DNA of 64,000 nt from Ochotona curzoniae (lineage: Eukaryota > Chordata > Mammalia > Lagomorpha > Ochotonidae), in assembly GCF_017591425.1 (NCBI RefSeq), contig NW_024466599.1:74814501-74878500 (forward strand), written 5' to 3'. Below are positions 1-11,754 of this stretch, in pieces (the stretch's first letter is position 1; each line of letters opens with the position of its first letter). The position numbers and the translations under genes are program-made. Below the pieces are notes generated by a model that worked only from the letters and a program-made list of their open reading frames with translations, made no database searches and was not told the DNA's origin.

Positions 1-110
1 GGGACGGTGAGTACAGGCAGCTGTAGACCCAGCCCTGCTATTCATTGACTTGGCACCTCTGGCAAGTTCCCCAACATCTTGGAGCCTCAGTTTCCATGTA
101 TGCTGAATGC
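1..110 (+). repeat. MIR SINE fragment
   Basis: Contains gacttggcacctctggcaag and ggagcctcagtttcc, the MIR core-to-3' part; cut by the window edge. Confidence 0.5.
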
Positions 111-814
111 AGTTAGAACGCTGACTCACATCTCTATCTAGGTTTCCATGAGCCAGCAGAGACCCCCGAGACAGGCTCTGACTCACTGAAGGCTGCTTCC
201 TCCTTCCTTGTCTTCAACGACTCAGAATTTTGACCTCTTGGGCATTTGTGCCACATGATTCTAACCTCCAAATTGCTGCTCCTGGAAACTGGGATCTTTA
301 ATCCCCATCACCTTTGCTTAAACCCTCTACATGTACTTGGTATGCATACTCACAACAGTGCCATGAACCACTACCCATCTCTGGTCTGATATAACTGGCC
401 TTGTAGCCTGCCTCCCCTACTTAGCACCAAGCATAACTCACCTGAGTCCCACAGGCGGGTCAGAAAAGGTTGACACTGTGTAGCTTGTTCAACTCTCCTA
501 CAACTTGTCATGGCAGATATGAGCGTGCTTGCCATGAGGTTTAATCCATGTGCAGCTCTATAGGCTGCCATGCAGCACACATTTCTCAGCCTGAAGACCT
601 CAGTCCACTGACCAGCATGTGGTTTATGACACAGCATCCTCCCCCTAAGCTTTAGTTGCTTCCTCTGCAAACAGAGCTGATGAAGGGTCCTAACCTTGGC
701 AAGGTACTGCAGTCACTGTCATGGTCATGGAAAATACTATACATTGGGAGTCCATTCTTCACTCCACACATAGTGGTCATCAATGGTGAGCATTTCCCTT
801 TTCAAAGGTTTTGA
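111..814. other. Intergenic, nothing clear
   Basis: No gene signal. A weak MIR-like phrase (agttgcttcctctgcaaac) lies near 650. Confidence 0.4.
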
Positions 815-1066
815 TTGTTTCATTGAAGTAAAATCATAACATAAAATTCACATCTCCATCATTTTAAGTATTCAGTTCAGTGGCATTGAGCACATTCACA
901 TCATTGTGTGGTGGACTTCTAAGTCTTAATTTTGTAGAATCGAAGCTGTATTCCACAGAAACAGTAACGCCCCATTCTTTCCTTGCCCCAGCCTCTCAAA
1001 ACCACCATTGCAGCCGTCAGCTTTCTCTTTTGATTTGCTTGGCTACTCTAGCTGTCTCACATGATG
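815..1066 (+). repeat. L1M 3' UTR fragment
   Basis: Old L1 wording: attgaagtaaaatcataacataaaattcac, ttcagtggcattgagcacattcac, ctcaaaaccaccattgcagcc and gatttgcttggctactct (phrases given in parts). Confidence 0.6.
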
Positions 1067-1067
1067 G

Positions 1068-1165
1068 TACTTGAAAAAGTTGAAAATGGAATTAAAATAC
1101 AAATTGGTTTTGCTATGGGAGAGTGATGAACTTGGGGCCAGCATTATAGCACAGCAGAACTGAGA
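1068..1165 (+). repeat. AT-rich lagomorph repeat fragment plus a SINE head
   Basis: acttgaaaaagttgaaaatgg and aattaaaatacaaattggt belong to the same AT-rich repeat as 8568-8745; then ggggccagcattatagcac is the head of a C-type SINE. Confidence 0.4.
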
Positions 1166-1479
1166 GCTCGGAGACTTAACTGAGAGAAGTCAGGGCCAGG
1201 AGACTCTCCTGAGAGACCCAAGAGCCCAGTTTGTACTCTGACTGAAGTTTTTGTTGATATGTTTAGTGGAGGGTTTTCCGGATTTGGAGTTCCCAAAATT
1301 CCTCCCAGTACTTCCTAATTGTCCCCTTGGTTAAGGGCAGGAAATATTCCCTTAAGTTCCCTCAATAGAGGGCCTGGACCTCCCAATAATGCCTTATCCC
1401 AAACAGAACCTAATCCACAGGATAAATAGCATCATGTTCACATGCCACCTTTTGCTGCCAAGTGGGCTATATTCTGACT

Positions 1480-1805
1480 GTTTTTTAAAGAGTTATTTTT
1501 ATTAAAAAGTCACATTTACAGAGAGAAGGAGAGACGCAGACAAAGATCTTCCCTCAGCTCATTCACTCCACAGGTGAGCTAACAGCTGGAGCTAAACCAA
1601 TCCAAAGCCAGGAGCCAGGAGCTTCTTCCAGGTCTCCCACATGGGTGCAGGGTCCTAAGACATTGGGCCATCCTCGACTGCTTTCCCAGGCCACAAGCAG
1701 GGAGCTGGAAGGGAAGTGGAGCATCTGGGATTAGAACCGGTACCCATATGGGATCTCAGCAGTTGCAAGGCAAGGACATTAGCTACTAGACTATGCATGG
1801 GGCAC
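1480..1805 (-). repeat. C-type SINE, near full length
   Basis: Antisense copy: A-rich tail at the left, gatcttccctcagctc, ccaggagcttcttccagg, gctgctttcccaggcc-type core, and the tRNA-like head near 1800. Confidence 0.8.
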
Positions 1806-1955
1806 AGATTCTGGCTGGTTTTGATAATTCATATCATTTGCAGCAGTTATTAACTCTTGCACCCTTCCAACTGGACTTCCTCTAGAAAATGCAGAGGTTG
1901 CACTGTATCTTTAGTAATTCAAATGGCATCAGTTCTTAGAGAAAAAATGAAAAGG

Positions 1956-2219
1956 CTCTGGGTGGCCAGTGCAATGACTCAGTTGGCTGATCTTCCACCT
2001 GCAAGCACGAGCATCCCAGACAGACCCTGGTTTGTGGCTCAGCTGCTCCATTTCCCATCCAGCTCCATGCTTACTGATTAGAAATGTAGTGGAGATATAG
2101 CCCAAAGTCTTGGGACCCTGCACCCATGTAGGAGACCTGTAGGGGACTCCTACCTTGGGCTTCAGATTGGTCAGCCTGGACATTATGGCAACTTGGGGAG
2201 TAAGCGAGCAGGTGGAAGA

Positions 2220-2266
<47 letters not shown>

Positions 2267-2328
2267 TCTTTTCCTCAAATCTGCCCTTAATGAAAATAAA
2301 TAAATCTTCTAAAAATAAAAATAAAATA
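1956..2328 (+). repeat. C-type SINE with an internal TG microsatellite
   Basis: Head gggtggccagtgcaatg to tail aataaataaatcttct. A (TG)n run at 2222-2262 replaces the usual pyrimidine stretch before the tail. Confidence 0.8.
2222..2262 (+). repeat. (TG)n microsatellite
   Basis: About 20 uninterrupted TG units inside the SINE at 1956. Confidence 0.97.
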
Positions 2329-2479
2329 CTCTGAAGAGTACTTTCTTGACTATCACTGTCCAGGTACTTTGCCAACTCCACGCATCACCATCAATAGCTA
2401 CTCTGGGGGATTTGCAATGATCAAATCACTGTATCTTAGCTGCACCTTCTTCCAGCCTGCATTGGACATGTGTGTTCAC

Positions 2480-2800
2480 TTTCTGTATTAGTTGGGGTTC
2501 TCCAGGGAAACAGAACCAGTGGGGTATATATAGAATATGGATTTCCAAACAGTTCATGAAAATGCAAGCCTGCATGGGTTTCAATTTTCCCACAAATTTT
2601 TTGAAGTACTCTCTTCCAGCAGCTGATCGAACGAATCGCCTCCCCAACCACCAACTTAACAGGGGTTGATCGTCTGCTTAACTCAAAGTCCCCTGTGATA
2701 ACTGTTCCTGTCTTACAAGATATACCCATACAGCAAGTGCTGGACCAAGTCTCTGGGTATACAACTGACACAGAAAATTTGCCATCACATCCACTTACAT
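2480..2800 (-). repeat. Ancient interspersed repeat, family not named
   Basis: Begins tgtattagttggggttctcc, agggaaacagaaccagtgg and ends with tgacacagaaaatttgcc, atcacatcc: the two termini of one widespread mammalian repeat whose middle is deleted. The same family appears at 44430-44640 in the other orientation. Confidence 0.45.
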
Positions 2801-4664
2801 GATGTGGTGGAGGGAAGATTCTTTTCACCCGTTTAACTCCATCCAGTGGCATCCAGCCCACCTGTTATCACCCTTCCCCCGTAGGTGGAAAGAGCCAAAT
2901 GGATCCCTCATATCACCCATTTTCACAAATGTCTGATAGAAACTGCCTCAAAATCTAACCCCGAGACTTTCTCAGGGAACGCAAACCACCTTGCCTTCAA
3001 AGTGTGATTACAGGTTTGTGCGTGTTTCATATTAAGTGCTTGGAGAGACCCACAGGCTCCCTTGCCTGGTTTGTGTTAGCTCTCTCCAAGGTATCGGTTA
3101 AAGTTGTTTGGAACAAAGGCATCGGGTATTCAATTTCCTTGGGTCCATCTGGCCTGCCTCCCCTTCTCATTTCCTGCCATCCTGCAGCACATCAGGAAAT
3201 AGAGACCATGCTGGCCAGGGAGGCTCCCAGGGCACATTTACATCAGATAAGTGGAATGACTCGAAGGCCAACAGGGGAGAATAATCAGGCAGGCGGTATT
3301 CACTCCTCTAATGATTTCCTCCAAGGCTGTGGTCACTGCAGCAGCCGTGCTGCTGTTCTGGGATGTTTGCCGGACACAGGAGCTCGCAACAGCTATAATG
3401 GAAAATGAAATGAAACAAAGCAAAATTGGCATCATAGCACTGGATGGCTTTACTTAATTTATGACGGGCAGTCTGATGCTCATGTGCACTGCCTAAGCTA
3501 AGACCCACCACTCCCCCTGAGCATTCTGACAATCATCTTCACTGTACTGAAGTCTTCTGGAAGTTTGGAGACAACTCTTTCTGTCTCAGATGACCTACTT
3601 TCCCATCTCACAACCACAGCAGGGACCTCCGAAGCTGCCCATATTGCCACGAGCTCCTACAGGAAGAACCTAGGCTGAGTTGGTCCAAAAGAAAGGTCAA
3701 AGTTTTGTCTGTGTTCATCCTTCCTGTTTACTCAGGTGGGGATAGGATGCCCCTCTTGGAGGTAAGCAAATCAGAGAAACCAGGCATCTTTTTGGGGGGT
3801 AAAGGCTCTTTATCTTTGTTCCAGGTTCTTTGCCCTTGAAGAGGTAAGGATTCAAAACAAATGCATACACACAGTGCATAAGTGATGGAGGGATTTTGTG
3901 CACATGTGTTCATGCAACAGTGTGTCATTACTCCATGGAGGTAGTCACCATGGGCAAGCCAGAGCTGCCCAAGACCAAGAGAGACATGGAGGAGGTCCAA
4001 GATGGATCCCAAACACGGTCAAGAGCACAAGAAGGGTCTTGTGCACATTAGCAGCCTCTATTATGAAATTAGAGGTGGGGCCTGGGGCTTTCTGGGGACA
4101 TAAGTGTTATAGCATCTTTTCTTTCCTAGTCCCAGAGGAGTCGCAGGTGCATCCTGGGAAAGTAAGTGAATTAAATGGACTGGTCAGGGGACAGAATTAC
4201 AAGGCAGGACCTGCAGAAATTTCTATACAACTCCCTGCTTGGCTTCTCCAGACCCACTCACCAGGGCTTCCCAGGCACATGAGCAGGGCAAGGGTGAGGA
4301 TCTTAACTGTCTGACCTCAAGGCTCTGTAGTCTCTGTGCACTGGGACAGAGTGGAGAAGATCCACGCAGCTACACTCACTCTCCAATTCCTACTCTCTGA
4401 GATTCTTCACTTCCTCCCTTTTCCACCCAACATCATTTCATTTCGGAGAGAATTCCTAAGTCATTCATCATGATAAGATGCTTATCATTGATACTTATCA
4501 TGTGTTCTTTCTCCCATGGTGTTAAAGCCTTAGCAAAGCCCTTATACTCTGGCTTAGGCGCAAGAACGCACCTTGTCTTTGCCCAGCCGTTGGAGTTCTG
4601 AGTAAACCCTTGAAGGGGAGGTCATGTCTTGTGGATGAGATTTAAGACAGAAGAATGTGGGCTG
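2801..4664. other. Intergenic unique sequence
   Basis: No repeat family or coding pattern recognised; short open frames here have no family resemblance. Confidence 0.5.
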
Positions 4665-5067
4665 TGTAAGGTTCGCCGACCACCAGGGAAAGAAAAAAGC
4701 CTTGGCCAACTGTTGACAAGAGGCCTTTGTTATGGGGAAGTCCATTCGTGGACCTTTTCTCTGCGCAATGGAGAAGAAGATAGAAGGCAGGGAACCGCCA
4801 GGAGGAAAAGGCTTGGACGAAAAAGGTACACCAAGGACCGTGCAGGAGGCTTTTATACCCGTCCCGATGTGGAAGCTGCAGTGGGTGCTGCTCAGGCGCT
4901 TATCAGAAGAGGAAACGCCTGCCCAAGAGCATCATTGGTCCACCAGGGCTCCGTTGCCCTGGTCATGGGTGGGATCTTCACCACCTCTTCAGGGTCCAGC
5001 TTGAATTTCGAGTGACACATCAGTGCAATGCAACCTCCGCCCACCTCTGTAGCTGTGGTAACCACCA
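4665..5067 (-). repeat. 3' LTR of the class I provirus
   Basis: Same element as 7404-7789, 403 bp, TGGTGGTTACC to ..CCTTACAC-type end on the - strand. It keeps the CCAAT box (accaatgatgctc) and a TATA box (gggtataaaagcc, about 4849-4861). The + strand phrase aagaggcctttgttatgg shows its poly(A) signal has one substitution. The two LTRs differ by many substitutions and indels, so the insertion is old. Confidence 0.75.
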
Positions 5068-6179
5068 TTCCAGCCTCTTGGTAACAGAAAAAGGGACAAT
5101 GGAGACAATCTGGTTACTTCCTGCCTAGGAGCGGTGTAGTCCCTATGTGAGGTCCAGAAGAAGCTCCACAGGCACCGGAAGGGTGGAGCAGCATCTGAGT
5201 GAAGGTGACCCATGAGGCTTCTTTAATTTTTTTTTCTTGAAGGAGCCTTAGGAAACAAGGGGCAATGATTAGTAAGAGGCCTATCATTACTAGTGGAGTG
5301 AGTATTGGGGTGGAAGTGTCCCACACTCAGGGGTCAACCATGGAGGGAGATAGGAGCCATGTTCTAGTAAAGGAAGGAGTGATGTCAGTAGCAGCTGTGT
5401 CCCAAATAAGCTGAAGGAGTTACACAAGGTGGACAAGAGATCACATCCTAGTAAAGGGGTGAGACAAGACGGGATAACGAGAAAGGAATGGGTAAAGGGT
5501 ACCCCCTCAAGAGAGTAGAACAGACAACTAGTTCATAAAGGGCTCGAAGGAGTGCTGTCAGGCCCCGTATCCGGCAGTGGAGTGTGGGCGCTGCACTGTA
5601 GGGAGAGAGGTGGAGACATACGGGTTGAAAGATGGTGCCAGTGAGCAACGTGGATATGACATTTTTTTCAGGGGTGGTACCTGTGGATACAGAGAAGGGG
5701 GAGGAGTCGAGTCTGAGGATGGCGCCAAAGGGCTGGAAACAGAAGTGAGAGTAAAAATGGCGCATTTAAGTTATCATAAGGAGGGGGAGTAGCGTGAGAG
5801 AGTAGTGGCAATGGCAGAGGAGGAGGAGGAAGAGTGGAAGAGAACCCTAGGGGTTGAGGTGGCTCAAACAAGTGTGGTCAGGCACTGAGTCCGAGGAATC
5901 CACAGAGGTATGGGAAGGCTTGGCCTTAGCTGGGAGACTTGAAAGACAGAACAAGAGGAACAAAGGGAGGGGCAAGAACAGAGATCCCAAAAGGCCATTT
6001 GCATAAGGCATTTCAGATCATTTGCCATTGCAGCGACAGAAATTTTCCAATTCCATGAAGATATTAAAATCAAACGTGCCTTCCACCTGCCACTTTGAAT
6101 TGTTGCCTAGTGAATATTGAGGCCACGCCACAGTCAAATAAAAAGAAGATGCTTTCAGCTGGCAGAGGCTGGCACTGGG

Positions 6180-6965
6180 AGCTTAATCTGTCAAGTTAAA
6201 CTCCAGAACCACCTGGAGAATGCATAATCCGGGAGTAGGAGTGGCCTAGGAGGGAGATAGTGGACACCTCCCTCTTGCGTTACCACTCCCACTGGAAGGC
6301 ACGAAAGCCAGGACAGAGGTGGGGTGGCTAGACAGAAAGGCACCCGCCAGTATGTGTGTGGGATGGATAGTAGGTTGGTTAGGTTGAATTAGGCTTCAAT
6401 GCTCATTGACATGTATGAGAACTAAATGGGATGTGGGACAGACTGAACAAGCCTGCAGTACATACTGGCATGTATGGGAACCAGGGTAGGGGGCAGGCCG
6501 GGTGGTGGTTATGGGGAGTCGCCCCAACTAGGCTGCAGCTCCCACTGGTTTGCATGAGAGCCGAGTATGAAATAGGTAGAATCAGGCTGGACTGCAGCAC
6601 CAGTTGGTTCAAGTGGATGGCAGGGCTGGAAGTAGAACTGACCCAACAATTGCAATGACCAGCGTGTACATAAGCTGATTGGGGTGACAGACTGTGCCGG
6701 ACCCTGTACTGGCAAGCACACACAAGAATCAGGTCTGGGATCACCTCAGACAAAGTTTCTTTGGAGATCCCTCCAACTGAACTGCTGATCTCAGAACCCC
6801 AACCGTGCAGACTATGTCAGCCAGTGGATTCTGAACAGATTTCATCACTCTTGGAATGGCGAGATTGGCAGCAATTCAGAACTGATGAACTATCAAAACT
6901 GCTTGAGCATCCCAAGTTTTTGAAGTTGGCCAATGGGTATCTCAAGGGAGTCTGGGGATTGTAGG
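6180..6965 (+). mobile_element. L1 3' UTR fragment lying inside the provirus
   Basis: Aligns by eye with the L1 end at 47417-48292 (shared phrases: ggtggctagacagaaagg, gggatgtgggacagactg, cctcagacaaagtttcttt). It is + oriented, opposite to the provirus. The last part common to the other copies (through ccctaattaactatg) is missing. Confidence 0.7.
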
Positions 6966-7382
6966 CTCAGGACTGCAAGCTGCCCATCCTGTCCCAATTG
7001 TCTCACAGCTAGTTTGAATTCAAGGAAGGCGTCTCCACCCCAAGATTTGAACAGATAGGGAACCTGGTTCCTGGAGGGTGGGCCAGTGAATGGGAAGTCT
7101 CCCAAGACACTGGGGGCCCTGATTGCACCCTGGAAGCAGGTCAGTAAACCGGACGTTTTCCAAGACACTGCGAGCTCAAGGAAGAGAAGAGCTATGTGCA
7201 CATGGTTTGGATGGTCCTGATGCAGCAGGGGACTCTTGGGACAGGAGGGGCTGGGCAGTGTCTTACCTTTCTCGTGTCTATCAGTTCCGTGGAAGGCAGA
7301 GGTCTCTTGGGGCTAGTGGCTGGAGGTCGGGGAGGGGAAAGGTTCAACCCTGGCGGGTGGGGGAATGGCTTAACTATCCCTC

Positions 7383-7400
7383 TTCCTACTCAGGGAACCA
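7383..7400 (-). other. Retroviral primer-binding site, tRNA-Glu type
   Basis: Three bases after the 5' LTR the - strand reads TGGTTCCCTGAGTAGGAA. The first 11 bases match the complement of the tRNA-Glu 3' end (TGGTTCCCTGA), with mismatches in the middle and agreement again at GGAA. Confidence 0.6.
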
Positions 7401-7403
7401 ATA

Positions 7404-7789
7404 TGTAAGGTTCACTTACCAGAAGGGAAAGAAAAAAGCTTCAACCAGCGGCCTTGGCCTTGGCCTTGGCAAGAGGCCTTTATTATGGGGAAGTCAGTCC
7501 ATTCTCGGGCCTTTTCTCTGAGCAAGTGAGAGGTGGAGAGAAAGCAGGAAGCCACCAGGATGAAAAGGTGCAGATGAAAAAGATGCACAAAGGATCATGC
7601 AGGAGGACTGGGTGCTGCTCAGGTGCTTATTAGGAGAGGAAATGCCGGCCCAAGAGCATCATTGGTCCAGCAGGGCTCCGTTGCACTGGTGACATTCCAG
7701 ATCTACAATGCCTCTTTAGCGTCCGGCCAGATGTCTGAGTGGCTCGTTGGGTCCAACTCCACCCACCTTCATAACTGCGGTAACCATCA
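7404..7789 (-). repeat. 5' LTR of the class I provirus
   Basis: On the - strand it begins TGATGGTTACC and ends ..CCTTACA (TG..CA), 386 bp. It has a CCAAT box (ggaccaatgatg) and AATAAA before the R/U5 part (ccataataaaggcc). Relative to its partner it lacks about 30 bp around the TATA box, so this copy should be a poor promoter. A ggcctt triplication (about 7460-7478) is present only here. Confidence 0.75.
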
Positions 7790-7944
7790 GTCTGTGTTTG
7801 TTTTTTTATTTCTGAATCTCTAGGACACTTCACTTTATAAGATGCTTTGTTTATGTATGTGCCTGTGGGTCATTCTTTGCAAGAGAGGCAATTATATTCC
7901 AGAGGTCAGAGAAATGTGGATATTTCAAAAAGCTCATGGAGGTG

Positions 7945-8250
7945 TGGGTGTTTGTCAAGGCAGTTAAGATGCAGCCTTGGCTGTTGGAATCCTCTATGGA
8001 TTGTTCTGTTGGAGTGCCAGCTCCACTTCTGACTCCAGCTCCTTGTTCATGTGCACCCTTGAAAGTAGCAGGTGATGCTCCAAGCTGTTGGGTCACTGCT
8101 AGCCAGGTGGGGTTTCAGGCTCCCAGTTTTGCTGTGGGTCAGTTCTGGCAATTGTGACCATTTAGGAAGTAGATAAGTGCATCAAAATCTCTCTTTCCCT
8201 GTCTTTGCCTCTCTCACTTTTAGATAAAATAAAAATAAATGCACTTACAT
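7945..8250 (+). repeat. Old C-type SINE
   Basis: Diverged copy with ccagctccacttctgactcc, ccaagctgttgggtcac and a tail aataaaaataaatgcac. Its left edge lies just beyond the provirus. Confidence 0.55.
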
Positions 8251-8254
8251 TTTT

Positions 8255-8556
8255 TTAGAAAAAAAATACTTTATTTATTTCAAAGACAGAGTTACAGAGA
8301 GAGAGAAAGACAAAGATCTTCAATCAGCTAGTTCACTTTCCAAATGACCATAACAATCAGGGCTGGGCCAGGCCACAGCCAGGAGCCAGGAACATGGTTG
8401 CAGTGTCTCAGGTGCTCGGGCTATCTTCTGCAGCTTTCTCAAGCACATTAACAAGGAACTAGATCAGACGTGAAGCACCTGTGACTCGAACCACTGTCCT
8501 TATTGATGCCAGCCCTGTAGTCAGTAGTTAACCCACTATACCACAATGCTAGTCCC
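8255..8556 (-). repeat. Old C-type SINE
   Basis: Antisense: tactttatttatttcaaag tail side, gatcttcaatcagctag, ggagccaggaacatgg and a head ending cacaatgctagtcccc. Tail to tail with the previous SINE. Confidence 0.65.
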
Positions 8557-8567
8557 CATTTAAAGTT

Positions 8568-8745
8568 TTTAAAGTTCATGAAAAATGAGTTAAAATTATG
8601 AGTTTATTTTATTGAAATTTTAAAAAATCCATGCATAGTTTATATGTACATTTTCTCATGTACTATGAAAAAATGCATCAAAAACTTCTGCACCAAAAAA
8701 ACACCATTTTTAATTCCATTTTGCATGAACTTTTTGGAAGTACCC
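8568..8745. repeat. AT-rich interspersed repeat, ~180 bp
   Basis: Symmetrical wording: gttcatgaaaaatgag, aaaatccatgcatag, ttatatgtacattttctcatg ... aattccattttgcatgaac, ttttggaagtaccc. Related pieces lie at 1068, 2555-2610 and 62659-62755. Confidence 0.45.
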
Positions 8746-8884
8746 TCCGAATGTCTGAATCTGAGGCAGGGATGCGGCCTTGCCTGTTTTCGTGTGCTCA
8801 TGGGGTCTAGCACTTAGGGGAAGCTCAAGAAATCTTGAGTGAGTAACTTTGACTTACTGAACGAATTCATTGCCTTGCCCATTC

Positions 8885-8965
8885 AGCACAAGATCATTGA
8901 ATATTTCTGATATTTGGGGCACTCTGTTACATACTGAGCACACAGGTGAGAAAACAGATTTAAGC
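8885..8965 (+). repeat. L2 fragment
   Basis: Reads cattgaatatttctgatatttgg, then ggcactctgttac and gagcacacaggtgag, in L2 3' order (first phrase read in parts). Confidence 0.4.
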
Positions 8966-8970
8966 AATGT

Positions 8971-11394
8971 TTTCATGCAGGTACTCATAAGGGGATTGCA
9001 TGGCAGTATGAATACACTGTATGGCAGGTGACCCCACCTTACCTGGACTCAAGAAAGTCAGTTGAGGCTCCACGGATGAGGAGTAGGCAAAGGACTTGAG
9101 CAAAAGTGAGTGGCTTGTACCAATGGTTGGAATGAGCTTAACGTGCAAGGCACAACACTCAAGTAGAAAAGTTAAGTGAGTAACCTTGAACTTTGGCCCC
9201 CACCCAAAGATCTGATCTACTGATGTTCTTCATGCACGCCTTCCTTGTAATCCATGGTCAAAATTAGAGCTTATCCCAAACTCAGGACACACGCATGCGT
9301 GTGAAACAACAGTCACAGACATGCTCACCCTTACTACACACAAACCTCTATATTTCCAGGGACCCACTAGGTTCATGTCCTAGCCATCTAGAGCCTTCCC
9401 ACAACTCTGTAATCGGCTGTAAGAAGTTTGGCCTTTATCCCAAGGTTAAAGTCACTGATTAGTTTTAAGCCAAGGTGTGATTCCTTTGTGGAGTGATATT
9501 CGAGCCACAGCAGAGAGTGGGCAGCGTTGGGTGGCAGTGAATGTGATGATGGACATGCTGGGTTTCGTGGTGACTGTGACCCAGCTGGGAGGTTAGTACA
9601 CCCCGAACACGACCCCTGGCCATTAGGGTGGAGGAAGTTGATCAACTTTTGAGATTTCTGAGACAGAGAATAGGTGCTTGTGTAGAGACATAAAAGGAGA
9701 GGCAGGAAAAGACACAGGTGGCCCCAGAATTCCATCTTGGTAGCAGAAGGAAGGAAAACGTCACTCAACAATTCAGCAGTCGGGGAGAACACCATCTGGG
9801 GATGGGGGTGCTGAGCTCCACTTGGGGCACGTTGGGTAGAAGATAATAAATAATGCATTTCCCCAGACATTGGAACTCAAGAACGCATGTGAGGTTGGTT
9901 TCATGGGATGAGGGCTGAGATGCATGCTGGAGAGAGAGTGTGAGAAATGCAAAGACAGACCCTGGGTTTCTTCCAGCTCCTTCCTCGAAGATCTGTCAGT
10001 CCAAGTAAGAACCCAATCCTCATCTTGCACACACCTCAGCGATCTGGGAACTGCTTCTCAGAGAGAGTAAACACAGAGCACGCTTGCGTTTGACCTAATT
10101 GTTAATCATCATCTTAAGAAACCTGAACTGAGCCTCCGTTGTGGCCAACACCACACTTCTCCTGGTTGCATGAGGCAAAGCCATATGGAAATTGCTAACC
10201 TGGAGGCTGGTTCACCCCCGTGGCTTCAGCATAGACTTCAAATGTTTTCCATCTTGGCTGTTTTTGAACTAAATGTGTTCCTCATGCTGGAGAAGACATG
10301 TGTTTGATGTTATTAGAAACCTGGATAATTAAAATATGTTGGGAATTATTAGAAGTTGGAGCAGCTGGGATTGAAATATTCTAGCCTTAGGTTTAAGTTA
10401 GTAGGCTGGCGTCCTTGATGAAAAGGACTATCAGACTCCAGGCCTCTTGATTTAGCAAAGCATTTGGCCACTGTCCAGGACGTGGTCTGAAATGGCTAAG
10501 TTCCATTTGTCTCCTTCCTTCTTGTGTCTTACTGTCTGCATTTTCTACTCCTGCCAACCACATGCACGCATGTTTTCAAAACTGAAATAGTATAAAAAGC
10601 CATTTACATTTGCAATTGATCCTTTCTTAGGAGAAAAATGAGATGTTAACTGTAGGAAGTCAAGGACATCAATCAGCAAGGAGAGGAAGCGCAGTGATTT
10701 GCCCACTCACTTCGTGTTTACTGAGTGCCAGAAGGTGTGAGAGATGCTGCAGACAGAGGAGCCAACAGAACCCACAGCAACTGCCATCCTCACTTACGTT
10801 CATTATAAGCTCCAAGGAGAGGGGAGCAGTTACCCTGAAACAGGAGAATGTCCCTTGGTTGGACACATGGCTGGAAAATCAGCCTGAGGGAGCAGAGCTA
10901 GGGAGTGGGAAGCAGGGTACATGGGACCAGAGAGTGGAGATGGGGCTAGGCACAAAAATACATGGATTTCTAGGTCAAGTTGTGAGGCTGGCTTATACAC
11001 TCATATCAGTCACCGGAGATGCAGAAACACAAGAGTGATTGGATCTGATTAGATGCTATCGTAGCATCCTGGCTATTGTGCTGGGGGGCGGTTACACACA
11101 TAGTGTTGGGAAGACTCCAAAAAGAACTAATCCATGTTTTAATTCCAATGTTTGATTTTTATGTACTCATCTACAAATGGTTCCAACTCCATAAACTATT
11201 ATCTCACCTCACTGTTTCACCTGTTAGCTCATGAACATCTGTCCATGCCTGTCATTGAATATGTGTCTGTGTAGGAGGAATAAAAAGCTAGCCTGTACCC
11301 TAGAACCCACCACCCTCTAGGCAATGGGATGCCCCTTCCAATAATGTGAGGACACAGGGGATCTCTTAGGATTTCAGTAGAAGTTGTCTTCTCT
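8971..11394. other. Intergenic unique sequence
   Basis: Mostly unique; 10650-10760 has a faint MIR/L2 look (tttgcccactcac, tactgagtgccag). No gene signal. Confidence 0.45.
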
Positions 11395-11750
11395 AATATT
11401 TAAACCCCAAAGACTAACATTAGAGGTTAATGGAAATTGAATCTAATTGTGTGTGTCTATGAAGGACTACTGGTGGGAAGTCGCTGGATCCCAGGGACGA
11501 GTCCTTGGGATGTAGTTGTTGCTTAAAGATTGATTATGTGAGAGGAGTGAACTTTGTGTCTCTGCTTCCTCGCTGGACCCACAATCCTATACAGCTTCCA
11601 CCATCCATATCTTCATCAGACTCCAGAACTTGCAGCCACCCACTCTTTAGACTGAGAACCCCCAATCTGTAAGTTAATTAAACCTCCTTGCTTTCACAGC
11701 AGTTCCTCTCTGAGAGATTAGTTAAGGTAACAGAGTTGACTAATCCAGGA
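11395..11750 (+). repeat. MaLR-type LTR fragment (MLT/MST-like)
   Basis: Contains the MaLR pattern: ccaaagactaacattagagg, a gtggaaattgaatctaattg block, a tctgcttcctcgctgg block, ccagaacttgcagcc, and an ending gagaa...taaacctccttgctttcacagcagttcc. Old and diverged. Confidence 0.6.
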
Positions 11751-11754
11751 TCCT

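Larger units (their letters stand above)
4665..7789 (-). mobile_element. Degraded class I (gamma-type) endogenous retrovirus, provirus with both LTRs
   Basis: Two related LTRs flank 2.3 kb of internal DNA; read on the - strand, the 5' LTR is at 7404-7789 and the 3' LTR at 4665-5067. Next to the 5' LTR lies a primer-binding site resembling the tRNA-Glu 3' end (7383-7400), then a leader with a good splice donor (AAG/GTAAGA at 7267/7266). Just upstream of the 3' LTR a frame encodes a strongly hydrophobic membrane-span followed by a basic tail (about 5240-5299), as at the end of a gammaretroviral Env TM. Gag and pol are missing and an L1 3' end sits in between. Flanks ggctg/gtctg may be a decayed 5-bp target duplication. 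Non-coding relic. Confidence 0.75.

Noticed and set aside
3004..3408. 134-residue plus-strand frame
   Set aside because: No recognised domain, no conservation evidence, begins without ATG context.
9388..9870. 160-residue minus-strand frame
   Set aside because: No initiation context, splice structure or family resemblance; expected by chance in unique intergenic DNA.
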